A stretch of 26,713 bases of DNA from Bacillota bacterium (GCA_023421735.1 JAEZSP010000060.1:1-26713); one strand, 5' to 3'; positions 7,573 to 15,484 are shown, counted from the first letter of the stretch. The notes: generated by a model not told the origin, from the sequence alone. Numbers and translations: made by a program.

Positions 7573-7707
7573 ACTAAAAAATATACCGTCATCGACGATC
7601 GGATCGTATGGCACGTAAGCGTCAATCAGCTCAGCTTTGGCGCACCCCAGGAGAGTATGATGCGGCTTGTCAATAGTCGCATTGTAAAGGCGCTGCAAGT
7701 GGATTGA
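7573..7707 (+). pseudogene. Gene remnant resembling the C-terminal HKD region of phospholipase-D-like proteins
   Basis: A 44-codon open stretch ending in TGA reads KYTVIDDRIVWH and then NQLSFGAPQESMMRLVNS. This pattern (KxxVID..IVW...N.LS.G..EESxMR) is what I remember from the second HKD motif and tail of PLD-like domains in Firmicute helicase or nuclease proteins. There is no ribosome site and no N-terminal part, and the frame upstream closes at 7498-7500. It therefore looks like the tail of a gene lost by deletion. It ends 11 bp before the next gene. The family match is tentative. Confidence 0.4.
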
Positions 7708-7718
7708 GGAGGATTTCA

Positions 7719-8273
7719 ATGATTTTGCTGCGAGAACAGGCTCGGTTGTTCTATCGTATATGGATCCCGCTTCTCGATTTCGTGAATCAGAAGAAGGAGA
7801 TCGACAAGAGCCTTTTCGGAATGACATCGCCAGAAGGATTGCCAATCTCCTCCTTAAAGCCAATCCGTGACGCATTATGGGGTGACAGGGAGCTTCTGGA
7901 CGAATACATCGAGCTGAAGCATGGACAGTTGACCAACGAGGAACAATCGGTGATTGCTGGGTGGAAAAATGCGATTTGCGATTCCTTTGTTGTATTGCGC
8001 CACCTGAAATCCGGGTCGATCGTCCTGCCAATTCACAATACAAGTGCCGCATACATCGTTCGCGGCATCTATTCCTCATGGGACGAAGTGCTGATGGGCG
8101 CCGCATTGCCTACGCTTGTGACCACGACACTCATCCCGTTTGCCGGAGTGATCATATGCGACAGCATCATGATCGCTCATCACATGCAGTTGGTTGGGAA
8201 TGAGAAGCGTTCCATGGAGGAATTGTACAGAAGGATTAAGACCGCTGGTGGCGTTCAGAAGAGTCTGGGATAA
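7719..8273 (+). CDS. Conserved-looking protein of unknown function, 184 aa
   Basis: I do not recognise a named family. The protein starts REQARLFYRIWIPLLDFVN and contains WKNAICDSFVVLRHLKSGSI (in its middle), a hydrophobic patch LPTLVTTTLIPFAGVIICDS near residues 130-150 and a basic C-terminus. It resembles uncharacterised Firmicute proteins of similar size that I recall with the pattern FYRIWWPLL...WK..I...F...KHLK...LP..V..VLLPF...IIYDG, some linked to SEC-C or pRiA4b-type genes. No catalytic motif, signal peptide or clear membrane helix is visible. Start: GAGGAGG (7706-7712) six bases before ATG 7719; the in-frame TTG at 7704 overlaps this ribosome site. It is probably cargo of the accessory region. 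Confidence 0.8.
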   Translation: MILLREQARLFYRIWIPLLDFVNQKKEIDKSLFGMTSPEGLPISSLKPIRDALWGDRELLDEYIELKHGQLTNEEQSVIAGWKNAICDSFVVLRHLKSGSIVLPIHNTSAAYIVRGIYSSWDEVLMGAALPTLVTTTLIPFAGVIICDSIMIAHHMQLVGNEKRSMEELYRRIKTAGGVQKSLG

Positions 8274-8485
8274 TTGGTACCCGGGCTTAGCTCTGCCGCG
8301 AAATATTCTCGTGCACATACGCTGCCGTACACGATAGAAAACACCTTACGAGGGTACTCCTTTGTGAACTCGTCATTCCCATCATATCGCGAGTTGCCCC
8401 CTAATTTCGACTGGTAGCCTGTCATAGGCGGCGCTTCCGGCGCTGGATGCGTTTTTGCCTCGGGCTCCGGGGATTTTGATATCAT
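8255..8485 (-). CDS. Possible small ORF or remnant, 76 aa
   Basis: An open frame starts at ATG 8485, has a Pro/Glu-rich beginning (ISKSPEPEAKTHPAPEAP) and then a globular-looking part (DEFTKEYPRKVFSIVYGS). It overlaps the convergent gene end by 19 bp. There is no convincing ribosome site and I recognise no family. It could be a decayed gene end or chance. The rest of 8274-8587 shows nothing else. Confidence 0.25.
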   Translation of the reverse strand: MISKSPEPEAKTHPAPEAPPMTGYQSKLGGNSRYDGNDEFTKEYPRKVFSIVYGSVCAREYFAAELSPGTNYPRLF

Positions 8486-8587
8486 GCTCTTATCACAATT
8501 TGACAGGCTTACAGAAAAGTGAATACTGCTTTTTCGGTCGGGCCTCGTGCCATCCCCATCTTCCCCCAATACTACGTACCGACGCGC

Positions 8588-10228
8588 TCAGTCTCCCGTG
8601 ACCGATTCGGCGGCATTAAGGATGGGGGTGTCTATTACCACGTCCATTTCATCCTCAGAATCTCCGCATTCCGCGACGCTCGAAATTTCTTTGACTTCCT
8701 TCAAGCCGAGGAGACTGAGTTTCGCATAGCCCGTTCTACCGCCGTATGAGATATGCGCCCACGAATCGTTTGTGTCGATCACGCGCACAGTCGTCTTGGA
8801 CGGGAGCATGAACACGAGCTTCGCGTCGGGATCAGCCGCTTCGCGCACAAGCAACCTCCCCTCGGTATTGGCCACCGCGTAGGTGGCCATCTCCCATTTG
8901 AGCTGTGTCCCGTTCGGGTGTACGCGCGACAATGCCGGATGCGCAGCATCCGTCGCGACATACTTGGGCATGCGCACCTGTGTCTGCGAAAAGACGAGGT
9001 AAGTCGTGCGCACATAGCCCTTCCCGCCATCAAAGGAAATATTCGTCCAGTTATCATCATGTGTGATGACGGAAACCGAGCTTCCGGGAGCGAGCTTTCC
9101 AACAATCATGCTGTCGATGGACGGTTCCTCGCGCACATTCAGGTTGAGCTTTGCCTCAATCACCGCGGTTTCGATGGTCTCTTCCTCAAGTACAACGGCA
9201 TAACCACCCTCGCCATATATCTTGACGAGTTCATCGAGCGCGAGCTGCATGTCACGCTGCAACTCTCCCGTGGCGATGCTCGTTTCCCCGCGTGTATAGA
9301 GCATCACAGCCTCGCACGTGTCCGCGTCGAAAAAGCCGCTGATCTCTCTTGTGTAAAGACCGAGGGACTTGAGCGTCGCCTGAAGTGCCGCGATGGGGAG
9401 ACCGCTCATGCCCTCTTGAAGGGTTGACATATTCGAGTACGGCGCATGATCGCCTTCGAGTAACTCGATGAAGCTCGCGTCCACGACTCCCGTTATCTGA
9501 TAGCTGAGCGCACTCTGAATCGCTTTTACCGAGCGCACCAGATCCGCGCCGTAGTGTCCATCCACCTCTCCCGCGAACAGTCCAAGCTCCACCATACGCG
9601 CCTGAAGTTGCGCGACTTCATCGCCGCTTGAGCCATATCCAAGCTCGGAATCGTCTGCCGCGATAGAGGCAAATTCTGAATAACTGATTCCGCTGTCGAT
9701 CGAGTAGGTCTGCTCGAATAGCAACTCCTTGATGTAATCGTCTCGAACGCGGGTGTGATAAAGATTGACTACCGTGCCCGCAAAGCAATGCTCGGCAATC
9801 CACTTCGCATCCTCAATGAGCAACCGCACGCAGCCATGCGAGGCGTTCGTTCCGAGCGCGGCATATGACGTCCAGTTGACCGCATCGTCATCCATCTCGG
9901 TAAACAGATATGAATGGAACAAGAAATTCCCGCAAATGCGTGAGCCGTACTTGCCGTATCCATCCTCGAATGCATACCATTCGCTGCGTTCTTGCGCTTT
10001 ATATCCCTCGGGCATGGCATACGACCCGCTAAGAGACGGATAGGTCGCGGTTCCGGTAGAGCAAATCATTTGCCGGACAATCGAATGGTCGGCGGTGCTG
10101 TAGACGGTCACAATGTTGTTTGCACAGTCGACATCAATGCTATAGGGCGTCTCTGCCGCGAATGCTGGCACACAAACAACTAGGAGCACGAGCGCGAGGA
10201 AAGCGAATGCCGTCAGTTTAAAACGCAT
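8588..10228 (-). CDS. Secreted L,D-transpeptidase with peptidoglycan-binding and SH3 repeats
   Basis: This 546-aa protein begins with a signal peptide (hydrophobic core residues 5-20, likely cut after VPAFA at 24). A YkuD-type L,D-transpeptidase domain follows with FHS (His105) and the catalytic SHGCVR box (His131, Cys133). Two peptidoglycan-binding repeats come next (GYGSSGDEVAQLQARMVELG, then a GLPIAALQATLKSLGLY copy), and then two bacterial SH3-type repeats (LNVREEPS...GYVRTTYL and LLVREAAD...GYAKLSLL). YkuD enzymes make 3-3 crosslinks or attach proteins in the wall. Start chosen at ATG 10228 with GGAGG seven bases upstream; a TTG at 10231 is closer than usual. It is a single-gene unit, and both flanks are non-coding. 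Confidence 0.95.
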   Translation of the reverse strand: MRFKLTAFAFLALVLLVVCVPAFAAETPYSIDVDCANNIVTVYSTADHSIVRQMICSTGTATYPSLSGSYAMPEGYKAQERSEWYAFEDGYGKYGSRICGNFLFHSYLFTEMDDDAVNWTSYAALGTNASHGCVRLLIEDAKWIAEHCFAGTVVNLYHTRVRDDYIKELLFEQTYSIDSGISYSEFASIAADDSELGYGSSGDEVAQLQARMVELGLFAGEVDGHYGADLVRSVKAIQSALSYQITGVVDASFIELLEGDHAPYSNMSTLQEGMSGLPIAALQATLKSLGLYTREISGFFDADTCEAVMLYTRGETSIATGELQRDMQLALDELVKIYGEGGYAVVLEEETIETAVIEAKLNLNVREEPSIDSMIVGKLAPGSSVSVITHDDNWTNISFDGGKGYVRTTYLVFSQTQVRMPKYVATDAAHPALSRVHPNGTQLKWEMATYAVANTEGRLLVREAADPDAKLVFMLPSKTTVRVIDTNDSWAHISYGGRTGYAKLSLLGLKEVKEISSVAECGDSEDEMDVVIDTPILNAAESVTGD

Positions 10229-10784
10229 CAATTAGCCTCCATTGTCTTGGTATGATAATAGAAAATCACTCTTGTTTTGCGTGTCCCGATCGACAAAAAT
10301 CTGAAGAAAAGCGAGAATGCCGAGAAGACCTGTAACTTCTCTCCATGCAGTTCTAGTGTAGACCAACCGCCCGTTTCTGTCAATCGGGCAAGAGCGAAAT
10401 GTAGGATCGGGATCTGCTCACGACCGTTGATCTAGCAAAACCGCGCGCCGCTACGAGAATACTACGAAGGCTGTTGCGTAGGTATGGCGACATCCTTGAA
10501 GTTGCTCACGCGGCTAATGATATCCCCGCTCCATCGCAGTGTCGAGGATATCGTCTGTCGAAGAAGCCCGGACAACTTCAGACGAAGGACGATCATCGTT
10601 TCCTCGAGGCTTCCCGGTTTACTGTCATTCTCAAAGTGGTGGTCGGTGAGGGTGAGCCGATGATATTCCCGCTCAATAGCTGGTCTAAGGAAGAAGTCCA
10701 AGCATAATAACGAGGTTATGGGCAAGAGGTAAAGCTTAACCACATCGGAAGACTGTTTACCGAATTTGGTTATTTTGCACAACA
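10229..10784. other. Intergenic stretch without a recognisable gene
   Basis: Open frames on both strands between 10462 and 10905 have no ribosome site and no family pattern, and the longest one runs through the structured repeat. A GCCCG/CGGGC inverted repeat lies near 10370-10390. The transpeptidase promoter should lie at the left end, but I see no clear -35/-10 pair. Confidence 0.5.
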
Positions 10785-11042
10785 AAGTTCGCTCCAAAAT
10801 CGAATCGTCAAAATGCACACCTTTTCGCCTAGAAGGGGTGTGCATTTTAACGATTTGCCGAAAATGGAGCCGAAAAACAGGGTATGTTCGAATCCCGCCG
10901 GGCATGCGCAGCGCGTTCGCCGGCCATCATAGAACAGCACTACAATGAGATGCCATTCGCTAGAACCCTTGATTTCATTGAGTTTTCAGGGCATAAGAGA
11001 ACCGCCTACCGACAAAGCGAGCTTTATCGACAGACGGTATCA
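10785..11042. repeat. Structured intergenic repeat, copy 2, next to tRNA-Arg
   Basis: This is a diverged copy of 5914-6160 with identical spacing of the main blocks over about 100 bp. A 19-bp hairpin with one mismatch is formed by AATCGTCAAAATGCACACC (10803-10821) and its partner ending GATT at 10855. GTTCGAATCCCGCCGGG (10886-10902) equals the T-loop to acceptor part of the tRNA-Arg gene that follows in opposite orientation. The terminal hairpin (around 11000-11040) matches that of copy 1 with a compensating base-pair change. Confidence 0.6.
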
Positions 11043-11046
11043 GTTG

Positions 11047-11122
11047 TGGCGTACCCGGCGGGATTCGAACCCACGATCTTTTGAGTCGGAGTCAAACGCG
11101 ATATCCACTTCGCTACGGGTAC
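11047..11122 (-). tRNA. tRNA-Arg (anticodon CCG)
   Basis: The minus strand folds into a complete 76-nt cloverleaf. Acceptor GTACCCG pairs with CGGGTAC, the D stem is GCGA/TCGC, and the anticodon stem TTTGA/TCAAA has loop CTCCGAC (anticodon CCG, at 11087-11089). The variable loop is AGATC, the T arm is GTGGG-TTCGAAT-CCCGC, the discriminator is G and CCA is encoded. It reads CGG arginine codons. Confidence 0.97.
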
Positions 11123-11136
11123 AAGTCAACCCTGAT

Positions 11137-11165
11137 ATTATACAGCCTTTGGCCCGATTTGGCAA
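11137..11165 (-). promoter_or_regulatory. Promoter of tRNA-Arg
   Basis: TTGCCA (11160-11165), 17 bp, TATAAT (11137-11142) on the minus strand; the -10 box ends 15 bp before the mature tRNA 5' end. Confidence 0.7.
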
Positions 11166-11189
11166 GTCCCATGATTCAATTTTGTCTTT

Positions 11190-11219
11190 TGGATTTGTAT
11201 GCTGTGGATTTGTATGCTG
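11190..11219. repeat. 15-bp tandem duplication
   Basis: TGGATTTGTATGCTG occurs twice without a gap (11190-11204 and 11205-11219) in the non-coding space between tRNA-Arg and the cyclase gene. The rest of 11123-11381 shows no gene. Confidence 0.85.
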
Positions 11220-11381
11220 AATTGTGTGGCCCGCTGATCACGTGCCAACATCAATGGCGCCACCGCCGACCATCCGTCTCGCACGAAGAATGCCCGCACT
11301 GGTGCCATTGCGTACAGGACGGGCGATCCGTTGAAAGTTTGGCACACGTGCAAAGGCACTCGGCGGTGAAAAGCCCGCGTT

Positions 11382-12026
11382 TCAGTCGCTTGAAATGGTC
11401 GGCAACGCGCCTTGCACCAGTACGGCTCGCGCCGGTGCGCCGTCCGCGTTTGCAATCTTCACCGGGAGCGCGACGAGCAAATACCGTCCCGGATTTACGT
11501 GCCCGAGCCGCAGCCCTTCCATGATGATGATTTCCTGTTTCAAAAGGGTGATGTGCGTCTCGTGCCCCGGTTGGGCGCGCTCGATGCCGAGGGCATCGGT
11601 ACCCACGCCGCTCACGCGCTGCGCCGCCAGATATGCCGCGCCGCTCTTTTCGAGGTATACAAAATCTTCCCGCCACTTGTCATGCGCGGAATTGCTCGTC
11701 TTAAAAAGAAGGAATTCGCCCGGCTGAATGTCCATGCACTCGAGATCCGCGCGGGTGATTTTCTCCGCAACCTGTGTGAGATTAAGTACGCGGCACGGCG
11801 CAATCAGACGTTCCAGCGGCAAAAATTCGGTCGGCCATCCGCCCTTGATCATGTGAAAGGGCGAATCAAGATGCGTACCGGTGTGCAGATTCATCTTAAG
11901 CGCGGACTCGTTGATCGCGTCCGGGGGGATTTTGCGCTCCACGGTGTGCACGGGGCGCTTCTGCGGCGCATCGTGATAGACGGGCATGTCGCCCTTGACC
12001 GTCATTGAAATATCGATTATTTGCAT
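11382..12026 (-). CDS. Cyclase-family metal hydrolase (kynurenine formamidase-like)
   Basis: This 214-aa protein has the family signature HTGTHLDSPFH (His48, His52 and Asp54 as metal ligands, His58 catalytic), a start DISMTVKGDMPVY typical of the family, and the usual length. Members hydrolyse N-formylkynurenine, isatin or related ring amides; the true substrate is unknown and no other tryptophan-breakdown gene is nearby. Start chosen at ATG 12026, with GGAGG five bases upstream. This start lies within the end of zwf (10-bp overlap), so the two are translationally coupled. A longer frame reaching 12068 has no ribosome site. Confidence 0.88.
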   Translation of the reverse strand: MQIIDISMTVKGDMPVYHDAPQKRPVHTVERKIPPDAINESALKMNLHTGTHLDSPFHMIKGGWPTEFLPLERLIAPCRVLNLTQVAEKITRADLECMDIQPGEFLLFKTSNSAHDKWREDFVYLEKSGAAYLAAQRVSGVGTDALGIERAQPGHETHITLLKQEIIIMEGLRLGHVNPGRYLLVALPVKIANADGAPARAVLVQGALPTISSD

Positions 12027-13558
12027 AATGTCCTCCCACATGATTGGCTGTCCGATTCGATGTCCCACCAGTGGCGGCCGTCTCCTGCCAGCAATTGATC
12101 GGCTGCTGCGGGTCCACGGGAACCGGCGGGGTAGGGGAGCAGGGGATCGACGTGCCGATCGCAGTTGCCCTCCAGACTTTCGATGAAGCGCCAGGAGTGC
12201 TCCAGTTCGTCCCAGCGGGTAAAGAGCGACGAATTTGCGCGCAGCGCCTCCAGAATCAGCTGCTCATAGGCCTCGGGCACGTTGCCCTGATAGCGGCTGC
12301 TCTGGCAGTAGTCCAGCTCCACGCGCTCCATCTGGAATTCGTTGCCCGGACGCTTTGCGTTGATCTGAAAATACATGCCCTCTGCGGGCTGTACCTGTAT
12401 GACCAGGAGATTCGGCGGCAATGCTGAAAACTCGGGATAGAAGTTGATGCCCGCCAGCCGCTTGAACTCGACGACGATCTGCGTGCGCGCGCTGCCCAAT
12501 CGCTTGCCCGCGCGGATGTAGATGGGCACGCCGCCCCAGCGGAAATTGTCCACGCTCGCGCGCAGCGCGATGTAGGTGGGCACTTCGGAGTCGGGCGCTA
12601 CCTTGGCTTCTTCCCGGTAAGCCGGCACTTGCGCGCCGCCCACGGCGCCCCGCTCATACTGCCCCATCACGACGCTTCCGCAGGGTGGCGTCTGGTCGAA
12701 TCGGCGCAGCGAGCGCAGCGCCTTCACCTTCTCGTCGCGCACGGATTCGGGCATCAGATCGACGGGCGGCTCCATTGTGATGAGCGCGAGCATCTGCAAA
12801 AGGTGATTTTGCAGCATGTCACGCAAAATGCCCGCATGCTCGTAGTAATCGCCGCGCGTCTCCACGCCCAGCGTCTCCGTGGACGTAATCTGGATGTTGT
12901 CGATGTAGTTGTGGTTCCACAGCGGCTCAAAGAGCGAATTGCCAAATCGAATGGCGAGGATGTTGCGGATCATTTCCTTGCCCAGGTAGTGATCGATGCG
13001 GTACACCTGTTTCTCTTCGAGCGCCTCTGAAATGGTGCCGTTCAGCGCGCGCGCAGTCGCCAAGTCCCGACCAAAAGGCTTTTCAATCATCACGCGGTGG
13101 TTCAGGTTTCCCTTTTCCACCAGATTGTGCGCGCTCAGATGCTGCACAATGGGACCGAAGTGATCCGGACCCACGGCCAAAAAGAAAAGCCGAATTGCCG
13201 ATGCCGCGTGAAATTCCTCGTTTTGTGCCAACCAATCCCGCAGCGCCCCGTAACTGTCCGGTTCGCTGATAAATTCCATTTGGCGATAGTGGATATGATT
13301 GAGAAAATGGGCGAGGTGCGTCTCGTCCACGCCCGTACGCGAATAAGACGCGATGGAAGTGCGCGCACTCTCCCGGTATTGCGCGTCGTTCAGCGTCCTG
13401 CGCCCAATCGAAACGATCGTGGTTTTGACCGGCAGGCGTCCGTCCGCCAACAGATGATACAGCGCCGGCAGCAACTTCCGTTGGGTCAAGTCGCCCGTGC
13501 CGCCAAATATCATCATTAAAAGGGACTCATTTGTCCCGTTTTCGTTGTTCATGATCAT
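12017..13558 (-). CDS. zwf: Glucose-6-phosphate 1-dehydrogenase
   Basis: The 513-aa product oxidises glucose 6-phosphate to 6-phosphogluconolactone with NAD(P)+, the entry to the oxidative pentose phosphate route. The Rossmann motif IFGGTGDLTQRKL lies near the N-terminus (residues 17-29), EKPFGRDL at 159-166, and the substrate-binding RIDHYLGKE at 187-195 (His190 region). An AGKRL motif lies further on. Length fits the family (about 480-510). Start ATG 13558 has a GGAAAGGA ribosome site; ATG 13552 is a close alternative. The C-terminal about 25 residues (after the PLLPYPAGSRGP stretch typical of the family end) are short and low in pattern. The gene is followed by the overlapping cyclase gene. 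Confidence 0.95.
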   Translation of the reverse strand: MIMNNENGTNESLLMMIFGGTGDLTQRKLLPALYHLLADGRLPVKTTIVSIGRRTLNDAQYRESARTSIASYSRTGVDETHLAHFLNHIHYRQMEFISEPDSYGALRDWLAQNEEFHAASAIRLFFLAVGPDHFGPIVQHLSAHNLVEKGNLNHRVMIEKPFGRDLATARALNGTISEALEEKQVYRIDHYLGKEMIRNILAIRFGNSLFEPLWNHNYIDNIQITSTETLGVETRGDYYEHAGILRDMLQNHLLQMLALITMEPPVDLMPESVRDEKVKALRSLRRFDQTPPCGSVVMGQYERGAVGGAQVPAYREEAKVAPDSEVPTYIALRASVDNFRWGGVPIYIRAGKRLGSARTQIVVEFKRLAGINFYPEFSALPPNLLVIQVQPAEGMYFQINAKRPGNEFQMERVELDYCQSSRYQGNVPEAYEQLILEALRANSSLFTRWDELEHSWRFIESLEGNCDRHVDPLLPYPAGSRGPAAADQLLAGDGRHWWDIESDSQSCGRTLCK

Positions 13559-13658
13559 CGCGTTGTCCTTTCCGTTTCGCATGGAGATACCTACAATATA
13601 CCCCAAAATGGCCGGCGCGTCACGGTTGTCCTTGCCGCACAGCTCTGTGTGCAACCAA

Positions 13659-13687
13659 ATTATAACAGATTTGCGCCCGCAGGACAA
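13659..13687 (-). promoter_or_regulatory. Promoter of the zwf-cyclase operon
   Basis: TTGTCC (13682-13687), 17 bp, TATAAT (13659-13664) on the minus strand, about 100 bp before the zwf start. Confidence 0.6.
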
Positions 13688-13707
13688 TCGCCGCACCGCC
13701 GTTCGCA

Positions 13708-13736
13708 TTGAGTCCTGCGCCGATTTGCGCTATAAT
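13708..13736 (+). promoter_or_regulatory. Promoter of the HAD hydrolase gene
   Basis: TTGAGT (13708-13713), 17 bp, TATAAT (13731-13736), then an AAGGAG ribosome site before ATG 13770. It is divergent from the zwf promoter. Confidence 0.75.
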
Positions 13737-13769
13737 AAGGCGATTGATTCATGAACAAGGAGCAAATGC

Positions 13770-14474
13770 ATGACCAAGGCGATTTTGTTTGACCTGGATG
13801 GAACCCTCCTGCCGATGGATTACGAAGCGTTTCTGAGCGGATATTTTCGGTATCTGTGCGAAAATTTGGCGCCGCACGGCTATCAACCCAAACCGCTCAT
13901 AGAAGCCGTCTGGGCGGGAACGACGGCCATGATTCGAAACGACGGAAGCAAAACCAATGAGACGGTCTTCTGGGATCGGTTTGCCGCTCTGTTGGGAGAA
14001 CGGTGCCTTGCGGACAAGCCGCTGTTCGAGCTTTTTTATCAAAATGAGTTTCAAAAGGTGGAGGCGTATTGCCGCCGTGCACCTGAAGCTGCGCAAGTCG
14101 TCGCGCGCGCAAGGGAAAAGGGAGTTCGGACGATTCTCGCCACCAACCCCATCTTCCCGGCTGTCGCAACGCAAAGCCGCATGCGCTGGGCGGGCCTTTC
14201 TCCGGCAGATTTTGAGCTGTATACCACCTATGAAAATATCGGCTATTCCAAACCGAATCCGGCGTATTACCGTGAAATCCTGCGGCGTACCGGCCTTGCT
14301 GCGGATGAATGCCTGATGGTTGGAAATGACGTCGACGAGGACATGGTCGCCGGGGAGGTCGGCATGCGCGTCTTTCTCCTCACCGATTGTCTGATCAATA
14401 AGATGGGGAAAGACATTTCGTCCTATCCGCAGGGGAATTTCGCGGATTTGCTGGCCTGCGTCGAAAACCTTTGA
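13770..14474 (+). CDS. HAD-superfamily hydrolase (phosphatase-like)
   Basis: This 234-aa protein has all four HAD motifs: FDLDGT (nucleophile Asp8, Asp10), a motif II Thr in LATNP (Thr125), Lys161 in SKPNPAYY, and the acidic GNDVDED (Asp187, Asp189). The helical cap inserted between motifs I and II (about residues 15-90) marks it as a type I, phosphoglycolate-phosphatase-like HAD. It probably removes phosphate from a small sugar or glycolate phosphate in the cytosol; the substrate is not readable. It has its own promoter, divergent from zwf. Confidence 0.93.
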   Translation: MTKAILFDLDGTLLPMDYEAFLSGYFRYLCENLAPHGYQPKPLIEAVWAGTTAMIRNDGSKTNETVFWDRFAALLGERCLADKPLFELFYQNEFQKVEAYCRRAPEAAQVVARAREKGVRTILATNPIFPAVATQSRMRWAGLSPADFELYTTYENIGYSKPNPAYYREILRRTGLAADECLMVGNDVDEDMVAGEVGMRVFLLTDCLINKMGKDISSYPQGNFADLLACVENL

Positions 14475-14478
14475 CTTT

Positions 14479-14506
14479 TTTGCGCCGGGAAAGTTTTTCC
14501 CGCAAA
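14479..14506 (+). terminator. Strong hairpin after the HAD gene, terminator-like
   Basis: TTTGCG-(CC)-GGGAAA pairs with TTTCCCGCAAA around a 3-base loop with a 2-base bulge. It starts four bases after the HAD stop codon but has no T run behind it, so its efficiency is doubtful. Confidence 0.4.
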
Positions 14507-14529
14507 TGTGCGCGCGATTTGTCGCTCTG

Positions 14530-14538
14530 TGGTATAGT
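14530..14538 (+). promoter_or_regulatory. Extended -10 promoter of the esterase gene
   Basis: TGGTATAGT matches an extended -10 box (TGnTATAAT, one mismatch). No good -35 is present. Confidence 0.4.
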
Positions 14539-14605
14539 AAACATGGTCGTCGAATGAGTGCGAATGGGACATCGCCTCCGAACAGGCCGCGGAAAGGATC
14601 CTCAC

Positions 14606-15484
14606 ATGGCAAAATTCGTATCGAACCTCGTGCGCGCGCAGATTGTGCTGGTCAACCCGTTGCTCAAGCGCATGGAGGTCAGCGCGGTGCGCAAGGTGCA
14701 GGATATGCTCGGAACGCTTGGCGCAAAGGCATTGGCGAGCGATGTCACGTATCTGGATGTGCCGGGCTTCCTGTTTCAGGCCGCCTGGGCACAGCCGTCC
14801 GCACCCGCACCCGGCAAGGCGATTTTATACCTGCATGGCGGCTCGTATACGGCGGGCACGCTCGCTTATGCAAAGGGTTTCGGTGGGGTGGTGGCGGACA
14901 AGACGGGGTATTCCGTGCTCTGCGTTGGTTACCGTCTCGCGCCGGAAGACCCCTATCCCGCCGCGCTTGAAGATGCGCTCGTGGCCTACCGATACCTCCT
15001 CCAAACCTGCGCGCCGGAGGACATCACCCTCGTCGGGGAATCGGCGGGCGGCGGGCTTTGTTTCTGCCTGTGCCTCAAGATCAAAGAGCTCGGACTCCCG
15101 CAACCAGCGCGGATCGTTGCGCTCTCCCCATGGACGGATTTAACCATGGACGAAGACCCCGACGAAGAAGCGGTGCATGATCCCGTGCTCAGCGCGGAGA
15201 AGCTTCGGCGCAGCGCGGAGATGTACGCGCAGGGGCATCTGCGCGAGCCGTTCGTTTCGCCTCTGTTCGGCGATCTGACCGACTTGCCGCCCGCCCTCAT
15301 CATCGCCGGTTCGGACGAGATTCTTTTGCCCGATTCGACGCGCATGGCAGATCGGCTGCGCGAGAGCGGCGGCGCCTGTGAACTCCACGTCGAGCCGGAT
15401 ATGTGGCACGTATTTGCCGTCTATCCCATTCCGGAGGCGAAAGAGGCGCTGGACCGCATGCGTACATACATCCTGCAAGCGTAA
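14606..15484 (+). CDS. Alpha/beta hydrolase, hormone-sensitive-lipase (HSL) type esterase
   Basis: This 292-aa protein has the HSL signature HGGSYTAG (His77-Gly78-Gly79, oxyanion hole) and a full catalytic triad: Ser146 in GESAGG, Asp237 in GSDEILLPDS and His268 in WHVF. Such enzymes cleave short to medium acyl esters in the cytosol. There is no signal peptide. Start ATG 14606 follows a GGAAAGGA ribosome site; an upstream ATG at 14558 has none. It lies directly before the condensation-like acyltransferase and the zinc-ribbon membrane protein, so it may work on the same ester, but a promoter lies between them. Confidence 0.93.
   Translation: MAKFVSNLVRAQIVLVNPLLKRMEVSAVRKVQDMLGTLGAKALASDVTYLDVPGFLFQAAWAQPSAPAPGKAILYLHGGSYTAGTLAYAKGFGGVVADKTGYSVLCVGYRLAPEDPYPAALEDALVAYRYLLQTCAPEDITLVGESAGGGLCFCLCLKIKELGLPQPARIVALSPWTDLTMDEDPDEEAVHDPVLSAEKLRRSAEMYAQGHLREPFVSPLFGDLTDLPPALIIAGSDEILLPDSTRMADRLRESGGACELHVEPDMWHVFAVYPIPEAKEALDRMRTYILQA

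Noticed and set aside
10462..10905. 147-codon minus-strand frame
   Set aside because: No ribosome site, no family pattern, and its start lies in the repeat and tRNA-like block.
11251..11676. 141-codon minus-strand frame overlapping the cyclase gene end
   Set aside because: Arg-rich shadow frame; the cyclase gene in the other frame has clear metal-ligand motifs.
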